From: Ruminococcus sp. Zagget11
GTDB lineage: Bacteria; Bacillota; Clostridia; Oscillospirales; Ruminococcaceae
Assembly: GCA_001941135.1 (NCBI GenBank)
Contig: MSHL01000025.1
Span: 1-47,264 of the forward strand
DNA: 47,264 bases
Direction: 5' to 3'
Below are positions 8,447 to 16,725 of this stretch, in pieces. A model generated the notes under the pieces. The model saw only the letters and a list, made by a program, of their open reading frames with translations, searched no databases and was not told the DNA's origin. The position numbers and the translations under genes were made by a program. How positions within the stretch are numbered: position 1 is the first letter of the stretch; each line of letters starts with the position of its first letter.

Positions 8447-8865
8447 ACTGTATTAATATAATTTCGATTGGGTCAGATTTATTGGAGAAACACTACGGCA
8501 GCACAACGGAACTCAAGCCCCAAAAAATTAGTCACGATTTGCTATGGAATTTAAAGGGAGGCAATGATAATAAATCCCGTTGTCTGATGCTGGCTCAAGA
8601 AACCGAATGTTTGCTACTTAGAACCATCGCCAAAGCTTTTTGCTTTTTGTCACAAAGTATAAGTTCTCTGATTCGTTAACATAGCACATATATGTTTTGC
8701 ACACTAATGGAGCGAACCAATTTACAAAACCGATTCGCTCTTTAAATATTTCTGATAGATAATCTGTTACATTTTGGGTAACAGAAAAACATTGCCAAAT
8801 CGTTGCCCTTCAACTCAGTGATGTGCTAAAAAGCACGAGATTCGATGCTTTCACGAGCGTAGGAG
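8447..8865. other. Probable remnant of the right end of an earlier related element
   Basis: No supported gene lies here. From 8710 to 8807 the sequence parallels the right end of the adjacent element at 21074-21193 in the same order and orientation: a hairpin GAGCGAA...TTCGCTC followed by T's, then GATAGATAA, then GGGTAACAG, then TTGCC-N6-TTGCC. The two copies differ by indels and substitutions. Because it is a direct, not inverted, copy lying just outside the element, it is best explained as the surviving right end of a previous insertion at the same attachment site. Confidence 0.5.
8792..8807 (+). repeat. TTGCC direct-repeat pair, remnant copy
   Basis: TTGCC at 8792-8796 and again at 8803-8807 (11-base period). 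The 16-base unit is identical to the one at 21178-21193. It may be an integrase arm-type site of the lost element. Confidence 0.5.
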
Positions 8866-8877
8866 TTACTCCCACTC
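8866..8877 (-). repeat. Candidate attL (guaA-end direct repeat)
   Basis: On the minus strand this reads GAGTGGGAGTAA, 11/12 identical to the guaA 3' terminus at 21253-21264. It overlaps a local palindrome (GAGCG...CGCTC), so chance similarity is possible. Confidence 0.5.
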
Positions 8878-9028
8878 GCTCCTAACAAGATAATCTTAAC
8901 GGAATTGTGTTAGGCGATTTCGCTTGTGGTATTTCAATTATCTCAGTTATCTATCAGATTTGGAGTATCTGATTTTTTGTTGCCATGGTGTTGCCGAGGA
9001 ACATTGTGATTACAGTGTAACTCACTTA
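8878..9028. other. Left end of the element, non-coding
   Basis: No gene. It contains TTATCTATC at 8947-8955 (the inverse of GATAGATAA near the right end at 21119-21127), a small hairpin ATCAGAT/ATCTGAT at 8953-8973 followed by six T's, and the TTGCC pair. These look like integrase/accessory-protein binding sites and a boundary terminator. Confidence 0.45.
8980..8995 (+). repeat. TTGCC direct-repeat pair, left arm
   Basis: TTGCC at 8980-8984 and 8991-8995, again with an 11-base period. It sits about 100 bases inside the candidate attL. Candidate arm-type integrase site. Confidence 0.45.
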
Positions 9029-11878
9029 TCAAAGATTAGTTTGATGATTGCTTGTATACTTATTGCGCCTTAATTCTAATGCTGGTTTACCTCCTTCTAG
9101 AATATCACAAATTTGAGTTTGAATACCGTTTTTGTCTAATACACCAATTTGCTCGGAGTTACTTGGACTTTCTTCATAGCTATTATCTTCTATTGCTCCA
9201 CTTCGATATGCAAATCTCAATCCACCACTATTGGGAGTATCTTTTCCATTTTGATTGGCTATTATTACTTGTTCAGCGTCGGCACCGAGTACAACATTTG
9301 CGTTATGTGTTACAACAATAATTTGTCTTTGACATTTTTTACTTTTAATAAATCTGACCAATTCATTGTGGATTGAACGATTGTCCAAATCATCTTCAGG
9401 TTGATCTATGAGGATGGGACATTGACTATCTTTTAAACTTATTAGCAATTCTAATAATGCAAGTGCCTTTTTTCCAGGAGACATATCAGAAATTGTGTCA
9501 TTTTCACTTGTAACTGTATAATGGATGTTATACCAATCATCAAAAAGACGTTGCAGAATAGTTCTAAGAGTATAACCACTTTTCAGAGGCAATTCTCCAT
9601 ATTGAGATTTATTTGACAGCCCACACCAAATATCTTCTAGCAAATTGCTATCATAGTCTTTTTCCTCAGCATTAGGAATCCTATGATTGTATTTTGTATT
9701 GAATGCTGTGAAATATCTATTATCAAACGCATCATAGATTAAATCAGTGAATTGTTTCTTTTTCCACTCAGTAGTTGCACTGAATGAAAGATCTGTTTGT
9801 TGAGATATTCCTATATTGTTTACTACAGCACAATAGTCCGAGTATGCATTATAATATTTTTCATGTGATTGGATAATTTCAGCCTTTTTTCTTTCTAATT
9901 CAGCAACTAATTTCTTCTCTTCTTCCTCTCTTTTTTGAGCTGTATGCAATTTTGTAGTTTCATCTGTTATTTGCTGAGCCAATTTTTGAAGTTGCTCATT
10001 CTGCTCAACTTTCTGTTTCAAAAGTTCGAATTCAGGTGTTATCTGAGATAATGCCTCTTCTATTTTTGAACTTGCATCTTGATTTGAGGCAATAATCTTT
10101 TTTGATATTCTTTCCATTGTACATCGATTACAGGAGTGTTTATGTTTATAAACTCATTCAGAAATGCAACAATTCGATCTGTTATGCTTAGAGTATTTTG
10201 TGTTGCTAAATCTGGAAAAGATATCGTAGGAGCTTGTAATTGTTCAATTGTTGTTATCTCATCAAGATGTTTAGTTTTCTCCTTTTTTAAGGATTCAATT
10301 TGATTTTTTAACTCAGAATACCTATCTATTTCCTCTTGAGTTATGTCAACTTTATTTGCTAATTCTAATCGCTTCTGTTCTAATGTTGTGATCGATGCAG
10401 TAAAGGCAACTGATTTTCCACCTTGTAAGATTAATTTTCGTATATCTTCAAGTCGCTTTTTTGTATCTTCATATATGGTAATATTTACCAAAACTTCTCC
10501 TTTGATAATTTTAAGCGTTTCTTGAAGTTGCACATAAGCATCGCTAATTTGAGTTTCTTGATGAAGGACATCTGCTATAATATCATCTATTGCAGTCTTT
10601 TTTTCAGGATCATCAATAGTACGATTAAGATAAGTTTGAGGAATATAAACAATTTTTTGCTATCTGTTGTTCCGTCTTGCCATTGAACTGTCGCTTGAAA
10701 ATCTTCTAACGGCTTGAGATTACCTACTATCTTTTCTTGATCTTCAGCATATGTTGAATCAATCGTATGTGCAATACTTCTTAGAAGCAATGATTTTCCT
10801 GTTGACTTTCCTCCAATAATACAAACAAGTGAATCATTAAATTCAATTGGAATAGCAGAGAAATCTTTATGCTTGAACTGTATACTGCGTATAAGTTGAT
10901 GTGGATCTTTAGAAAAAGGAATATCCTTCTGTATCATAACCCTGGTTGCAGGTTCATACAGTATTTGAAGCAATCCTTCAAATGAAGGTTGTGCCTTTAC
11001 CCAACAATATCGTTCATGTTCAGGTTTAAACATTTTTTCGTAATTATGTGCATCCGAGCCCCAAATACATGGTTTGATTGAACCAAATTCAGTAATGCGA
11101 ATTTGTTCGTCACCCTCAGCTAGTGCCCAATCATGGGTTTTTTTACTTGAAGTAAGATAGCAATGACACTGTTTATAAATATTTTTACGTGAAACATAAT
11201 CTCTACCATTCCAAGGAATTTGAGATAAATCTTCATCTACTGGAACAGCAATAATATGTTTTTTTCAAATAGAGGCTTTGCAAGAATTTCTATTATATCT
11301 GAATCTTTTACAGTTATGTGCTTTAACCCAACCAATAAATTTGAGCCGCGTTCCCCATTATTATTTATTATATCCTGACCGAATTTTTCAATATTATGTA
11401 CTGTAACAGAACGAGAATCATTAGGATTAGATTCAAATTTTATGGCTTTTAGAAAATTTTCTTCAATATCAGTAACTGACACGTCATCAGAAAAGATAAC
11501 GTGATAATTTACGGAATTAGCATTTTTACCAATAAATTTATCAATTCTGAACTCTATATTTGGAAAAATATGAATGTTTTTTACTTTGTCTCTAATTGAA
11601 GCATCTGGAAAACATTCTTCCAATTTTTTAGGACAATCAAGGTATTTTTCTTTTATCCTCTTATAACCCTCTATCATAAAATAGTCAGTAATCCCAATTG
11701 CTACAATTTCATTCTCTATTGCTTTTGTAAAAAGAGTGATAACATACTGATCAAATTCCTTTTCATGATAGTTATCTTCAGCATCAAATGGATCAAATCC
11801 GAATTGATTATTAAGGATGGAATATGGTGTATGAACATGGAAATCCCATTTTCCCCATCTTGAACCAATTGTTTTCAT
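9029..11878 (-). pseudogene. TrlF-type PHP-domain / SMC-like ATPase, broken by three -1 frameshifts
   Basis: Four consecutive leftward frames belong to one gene. The N-terminus (from ATG 11878) has the PHP phosphoesterase motif DFHVHTPYS and ITDYF; after the first break the PHP domain ends with GSDAHNYEKM, then a Walker A IIGGKSTGKSLLLRSI, a long coiled coil, and an ABC-type end with SPGKKALALL, LIDQPEDDLDN (Walker B) and VVTHNANVV. Breaks lie in T7 at 11259-11265, T6 at 10653-10658 and T6 at 10098-10103 (A runs in the gene); adding one A at each restores a 950-residue protein. This architecture matches the TrlF family of AAA-like ATPases, found mostly in mobile and defence contexts. The PHP domain may act as a nuclease or phosphatase gated by the ATPase. 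It follows the DUF262/methylase genes in the same direction. Function and target are unknown. Confidence 0.75.
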
Positions 11879-11955
11879 AATTCCTCCTATTAAAATAGTT
11901 CTTTCCTTGTATTATATCACCTTTTCTTTCAAATTTCAAGTAATATATTCAATTA

Positions 11956-13060
11956 TTATTCCTGCCCCGACTTCTTCAAATTACAATCTCTGCACAACAT
12001 CTGCAAGTTCTCAGGAACGGTCTTTCCGCCTGCGTGCCAAGGCGTGATATGATCAGCGTGCATTTTTTCAAAATCAAAGTGTTTTCTGCAAATCGGACAA
12101 ACTTCCTGTTGCTGTTCATAAGCAGCTCGTTTATCGTCATCATCAAATTGGCGTGACTCAGAAATTTTTCTTTGCCACTAAGTAAATATTCATATACTCC
12201 ACTTTTCTTAGTAACCTCTTTATCTGTCATAAGGGCAGATATTTTTGTTTCCAGAGTAGTGGGATCAAGAGCATCATTGCCATATTGGTTGAACAGTAAG
12301 CCCCACTCCAAGCCTTTCATTTCCTTACGGTATTTCGGGAAGATAGTCTGTACCCATGTAATCACATTATTGAAATATAACCATAAAGTCGAAGCATTGC
12401 TGTCATGCTGATGTGCAGACATATATTCTTCAATCCCTATATTTTCTCTGCTTGCAATCCATTTGATTGCCCGTTCAAGATATGCTTGACAATTCATCTC
12501 GCCTATCAAATACTTATTGGCAGTTTTATACGCAACATAGCCATTCTTGCTGAAATATCTCTTTGCATCCGTAAGCCAAGAGCCAGTATAGATTGCGTTT
12601 CTCAGTTCTTGTGCCGTCAGCACTGCTCCTGCAATATTTATTGTCTTAAACCAATCAAGTTTTTCTTTGTCTTTGCCTTTACAAACATAGATCATCAGTT
12701 TATAATCAAGGAACTGTTGCTGTTCATAAGGCATAAGATTTCCGAAAGTACGAGGTTTTCCGTCAATCAGCATAGAAAAATCGCCATGCAATACTGACAA
12801 ATACTGATTGTTCGCTGCTGACCGTCAAGAAGTTCATATCCTCCTTTGTCATCTTCTACCCAATACATAACATTCAGTGGAAATCCTCTAAAAACAGTAT
12901 CAATTACAGCATTTCGTTCTTTTTCCTTATAGACAAATTCACGCTGAAATGCAGGACGTATATTGAGCTTTCCACCGAAACCGACTACACCATTTTCCGC
13001 ACTATCTTCGTATTTTTCAAAAACTTCGGCTATTGTATGCTCCTCTAATCTTATATTCAT
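11956..13060 (-). pseudogene. DUF262 (GmrS-like) - HNH nuclease, broken by two -1 frameshifts
   Basis: The N-terminal part has the DUF262/ParB-like fold motif (NIRPAFQREFVYKEKERNAV, then LLDGQQRTIS), which in GmrSD-type enzymes binds and hydrolyses nucleotides. The C-terminus is an HNH nuclease with a zinc pair: CPIC, HADHITPWHAGGK and CRDC. Single missing bases at 12790-12791 (T in the gene) and in the A5 run at 12165-12169 split the gene; restoring both gives 368 residues ending at 11956. Without the second correction the HNH domain is lost in another frame. The ATG at 13060 overlaps the methylase stop (TAATG), so the two are translationally coupled. Known GmrSD enzymes attack modified DNA; pairing with a methylase suggests it may instead act as the restriction partner. 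That is inference. Confidence 0.75.
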
Positions 13061-14168
13061 TATTTTGCTCTCCTTTTTATCAAGATACGCTGATATACCT
13101 TTTTACCATTTATAACACCAGCAGCATTCAAGTCATAAGTTCCTTTTTTGCCAAACAATTCGTAATATCTGTCTCTACATTCTTGTGGGGAATAAAATCT
13201 TGTATTTAAGTGATACAGATCCAAATTTTCACACATTCCGATGATTTCAAATTGTTCGGGACTATATTTATCCATAAAAGTAATAGGAACACCCATTACT
13301 CCATAATAATCACAGGGTATATCAGCCGTTCTCTTAACTTCAATGGCATCATAATTTTCGTATGTTGGATATTCTTCGGGCGAATAATTTTTATATAGAA
13401 TAATATCCTCATGTCTTTTTTTAATGTCTATATTGGTATACCACATTACACCCGAAACACGTATCATACCTTCTTTATGCTGACTAGATTTAGCATAATC
13501 CTCATATTGTGTATTAAGGAAAAAGCCTACATTTCCAGCAAAACCATATCCCAGCCATATTTTATTTTCTTTCAGTAAAGGAAAAATTTCCTTATATGTT
13601 ATAGCATTTTGATTACCTATTATAATAAATTTCTTATCATACTGGATTAGCTGTACAACATACTCACGAAACAGTGAAAACGGAGGATTTGTTACAACAA
13701 CATCCGCTTCTTTCAGTAATTCAATACATTCTTCCGAACGGAAATCTCCATTGCCTTTTAGTAACTTAGGTGGATGTTTTACCAGCATTTTTCAAAATCT
13801 TCCAAATCTATTGCACCGTCTCCATTCTCGTCATGGACTTCGGTAATTTCAATTTTATATGGCTTTCTTCCTTCATCAATTGTTACAAGCGGTAAAGGAT
13901 CACCGAAAAAAGAGAGTTGAGTATACATAACAGGTGAGGTTGCGTAACAGGTTGCAATCAATTTTTTTAATCCAAGAGTTTGAAAATTCATTGCGAAGTA
14001 TTTTACGAAATTACTCTCGTACGGATCATCACAATTACAAAATACAACCTTACCCTTGAAAAAATCCTTATAATGCCTCAATTCATTCTCAATGTCTGTA
14101 AGCTGTGTATAGAACTCATCTTTTTTAGCTTTATTTGCTTTGCTAAGATTTTGATTATTATTAGCCAT
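13060..14168 (-). pseudogene. EcoRI-type adenine-specific DNA methyltransferase, broken by one -1 frameshift
   Basis: The gene starts at ATG 14168 with a GGAGGTGT RBS. It encodes KKDEFYTQLTDIENELRHY near the N-terminus and VVFCNCDDPYESNFVKYF, features of the EcoRI methylase family (PF13651), then the catalytic motif VVVTNPPFSLFREYV for N6-adenine transfer. The frame breaks at the A5 run (T5 at 13788-13792 on the plus strand); one more A joins FEK to MLVKHPPKLL and gives 369 residues. Such enzymes protect host DNA against a cognate nuclease. The gene overlaps the DUF262-HNH gene and faces away from an XRE regulator. If truly broken while the nuclease worked, the cell would be at risk, which argues that either both are broken or the breaks are artefacts. 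Confidence 0.8.
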
Positions 14169-14310
14169 ATTACACCTCCGAAACTTGCTCTATTTGAAAT
14201 ATTTCTTCTAAGAACTTTCGTATATAGAATATATTATATCATAAACTATCGTATTTAGCAAGCATTATCGGGTATAATCTTCTTGAAAAGAAAATTAGAG
14301 GTGAGATACT
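14169..14310. promoter_or_regulatory. Divergent control region between methylase and XRE regulator
   Basis: This 142-base AT-rich gap holds TATAAT at 14273-14278 for the rightward regulator and AT-rich sequence suited to a leftward promoter. Two TCGTAT words at about 14218 and 14249, roughly 31 bases apart, could be operator half-sites for the XRE protein. Evidence for operators is weak. Confidence 0.4.
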
Positions 14311-14670
14311 GTGTACGATCTTGGTGCTTTGATTAAATCACTCCGCAAAGAGAGAAAGATTACTCAAAAGAAATTAGGTGATTTGCTTGATGTATCCGAG
14401 GGAACAATCAGCAAATATGAAGCCAATCTCATGACACCGCCATTTGAAACGCTTCGCTCAATTGCAAGTATTTTCAATGTATCTATGGACGATTTGTGTG
14501 GAATGAAACGCCAAGGCACACTTTCTACGCATGGTTTGTCTGAATCGCAGACGGAAACGCTGAAAGAACTGATAGATGTATATCGTATTCAAAACAATCA
14601 AATGGTAAAGCAGCTCACGCAGGAGCAATTTGCGGTTCTCGGAAAAATTACAGCAGAATTGACGAAATAA
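14311..14670 (+). CDS. XRE-family transcriptional regulator (controller-type)
   Basis: The 119-residue protein has an N-terminal Cro/C1 helix-turn-helix (about residues 5-62: LIKSLRKERKITQKKLGDLL... VSEGTISKYEANLMTPP) and a C-terminal helical part likely to dimerise. The GTG at 14311 is chosen for its AGAGGTGAG RBS. It is transcribed away from the methylase-nuclease genes over a 142-base gap. In restriction-modification loci such divergent regulators (C proteins) time nuclease expression after the methylase; here it may do the same, or simply repress the cargo operon. It is intact, unlike its neighbours. A terminator follows immediately. Confidence 0.85.
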   Translation: MYDLGALIKSLRKERKITQKKLGDLLDVSEGTISKYEANLMTPPFETLRSIASIFNVSMDDLCGMKRQGTLSTHGLSESQTETLKELIDVYRIQNNQMVKQLTQEQFAVLGKITAELTK

Positions 14671-14706
14671 AGCCGAAAGATTCACGTTGAATCCTTCGGC
14701 TTTTCT
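14670..14706 (+). terminator. Terminator after the XRE regulator
   Basis: AAGCCGAAAGATTCA (14670-14684) pairs with TTGAATCCTTCGGCTT (14687-14702) around a two-base loop, with one internal mismatch, followed by TTTTC. It starts at the stop codon and also sits at the end of the leftward TnpV-like gene. Confidence 0.85.
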
Positions 14707-14727
14707 ATTTATGGGAAATTTACTGCA

Positions 14728-15132
14728 TCACACATACACCATCGCCTCATAAATTGGCTCTCTCGCACATAGCCTGAGCATATTCTCCAAGCCCTACACC
14801 TTGCTGAAATCACCGACAGCGAGTGCTTTCTGATATTCCTTATCAGCAGCCTTCCACTTCTCGACCTGTCGCTCAACAGCGTCCCCGACCGTCTTGTCAA
14901 GCTCGGTCAGATAGCGGAGAATCTCGCCACTGTCCACAAGTTTTCTCAGCCTGTCCTTACGGTACTCTGCCGAGTAGTGCAGATGATACTTAATGTGTTC
15001 GGAACTGAATTCCGTAACCGTCTGCCCTAAATTTGGATCATTGTGTGTAACAGTCAGTGCATCGGTATCAAGTGCCCAGACCGATTTGTTTTTGCCGTTG
15101 ATACGAACTTTTTCATTGCTTCTGATTATCAT
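14728..15132 (-). pseudogene. TnpV-like mobile-element protein with an in-frame amber codon
   Basis: From ATG 15132 (RBS AAGGAGGA just upstream) the frame runs 112 codons to a TAG at 14794-14796 and then continues in the same frame for another 21 codons (GLENMLRLCAREPIYEAMVY) to TGA at 14728-14730. The C-terminal block resembles the conserved end of TnpV-type proteins, which are carried by Tn4451-like and other clostridial mobile elements and have no proven function. A single C-to-T change (CAG to TAG) would explain the break. The middle is helical and charged (AVERQVEKWKAADKEYQKAL). It lies immediately downstream of the relaxase, whose last stop overlaps its RBS. The family assignment is moderate. 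Confidence 0.5.
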
Positions 15133-15145
15133 AATAGAGTCCTCC

Positions 15146-16344
15146 TTATTCCAACACGCTCTTTCTTTTAGCCGTGTTCGATTTTGTGTGGTTGTATTCG
15201 TCACGCAGACCGTGGGCATCAATGACAGTGAGTGCCTTTTGCAGACTCCGAGTAAGCTGTTATTCTTTACTGATACGCTGTGCCTCGACCTGCATTTTCT
15301 TACGGGAAAAGTAGTGAGAATCTGCTTCTTTCTTTTTGTAAGCCGACAGCTCCTCAGACATTGCAGAACATTTTGCTTTCAAGTCATCACGCTCCTGCAC
15401 AGCCTCGTCACGCTCTTGGCGAAGTTTTTTTGTCTGCCGATACGATGAAACCTCTCGTTTAGCAAGCGTTGTGACATTATCCCAATCTTCCTGCGATACC
15501 GTGACTTTTCCGCCGAACATCGTTTTGCCCGTTTCCAAGCTGTCGATTTCGGTCAGCTTGGCTCTCTGTTTTGATGCCTTTTCCAGCTCGGCACGGGCAT
15601 CATCCCGCTCTGCCAATGCCTCTGCTTTTTCCGCTTCAAGAGCATTGATTTTGTCTTGATACTCGCCATATTCCTGCGTGGTAAAACTGTATCCTCTGGA
15701 CTTCTGCGGTTCAGAAATTTCAATCCCATGAGCCTTGCAGATATTGCACAGGACTTCCCATTCAGACATTGCCAGCGGTTGATTGCATTTGCACCCTTAC
15801 CGAACCCCATTTCTTCGAGCGCCTTTGCCATAGCATTTCGGGTATCCAAACCGCTTGTAAAATGTCCTATGGGGATGTAGTCAATATGTAAATGCGGCGT
15901 TGCTTCATCGAGGTGCATGACCGCATTGAACACATAAAAATTTGGATTTCTCGACTGAAAGCCGTCCATGTATTCTCGCAGACATTCAACCGAATTTTCA
16001 GCATCGGGAGTGCCGACACCTGTATCATCTTTCGTGCCAATCTGCACCAAGTCCCCGTAGAAATTTTTCTGTTTATTTGCACCCGTGATGACACTCGCAT
16101 TCGGTTCACGATTGAACAAATGCTGAAAGTAGTCGCTGATTTTCCGATCATTTCTTTTCTGACGGACATTGTATCTTTCTACTGCACCACCGAAAAGCTG
16201 ATGATAAGTTTCGCCCAAATCCTGACGGACAAAAACGATATTGTCCGCAGTGCGTGAACTATCAATATTCTTGGCAGTGAAGTCTCGATTATTATGCGAC
16301 AGGCTGCCTTTGCCCTGACACATTGAGATTGTCTTTTTGCTCAT
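15146..16344 (-). pseudogene. MobV-type relaxase (plasmid recombination/mobilization), frameshifted
   Basis: From ATG 16344 the frame encodes a MobV/Pre-type relaxase: N-terminal ISMCQGKGSLSHNNRDF and the metal-binding motif HLDEATPHLHIDYIP near residue 150. The relaxase would nick oriT and pilot the element in trans through another element's conjugation machine. At 15769-15770 one A is missing (CAATG for CAAATG); restoring it joins NRWQ to MSEWEVLCNICKAHG and a coiled-coil tail, to a TAA at 15260-15262 (361 residues). Beyond that TAA the same frame stays open for 37 more codons to a TAA at 15146-15148 that overlaps the RBS of the next gene, so a nonsense mutation is likely as well. The N-terminal catalytic domain is complete in its own frame and could still nick DNA. 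Confidence 0.8.
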
Positions 16345-16360
16345 TTTTTGTCCCTCACTA

Positions 16361-16535
16361 CACGCCCTCTGAGGAGGGCAACAACACTGTTTCAGACGGT
16401 AAGGATACCGCAGAAACAGGCGGCTCGGAGAGCCGAATTACTTGCGGAGCGCCGCCAGTAACCCCATAGCACTTTTGACAGCCCTCAAAACAGGCTATCA
16501 AAAATGCAGGGGCTCTGCGAGGCAGCCCTGACGGG
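16361..16535. other. Candidate oriT: cluster of hairpins upstream of the relaxase
   Basis: Dense perfect or near-perfect inverted repeats lie here: GCCCTC/GAGGGC (16364-16379), GTTTC/GAAAC enclosing GGTA/TACC (about 16389-16416), CGGCTC/GAGCCG (16421-16435), TTTTGACAGCC/GGCTATCAAAA (16473-16503) and AGGGGCT/AGCCCT (about 16508-16530). The region starts 17 bases upstream of the relaxase start, the usual place for a MobV oriT. A 66-codon minus-strand open frame across it is better seen as a by-product of the GC-rich repeats. Confidence 0.6.
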
Positions 16536-16668
16536 CAAATGTGGGCACAGAATTTCAAAATCGTGCTTGTGATAATTGTGAAAATCTCATCTTTTGAAAA
16601 GGAAAAATCTCAAAATTTGCATTCCCGATTTTACAAAAATTCTGCCCCCTTGACGATGCGTGTCGATG

Positions 16669-16723
16669 GTGACGGTCTTTTAGAGTCCTCACAAATATCG
16701 TCACGACCGTCACACATCGTCAC
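16669..16723. repeat. Iteron-like CGTCAC repeats next to the RepA-like gene
   Basis: CGTCAC occurs at 16699-16704, 16708-16713 and 16718-16723 (9- and 10-base steps). GTGACGGTC at 16669-16677 is a perfect 9-bp inverse of GACCGTCAC at 16705-16713. The array ends three bases from the stop of the RepA-like ATPase gene. It may be a replication origin or an autoregulatory site; chance is possible for such short words. Confidence 0.4.
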
Positions 16724-16725
16724 GC

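Noticed and set aside
8482-8679. 65-codon plus-strand frame starting at a TTG
   Set aside because: No ribosome binding site, no recognisable domain, and it lies in the scar next to the element. Not supported as a gene.
16358-16558. 66-codon minus-strand frame upstream of the relaxase
   Set aside because: It overlaps the hairpin cluster, is proline-rich and low-information, and has no RBS. Treated as a by-product of oriT-like repeats.
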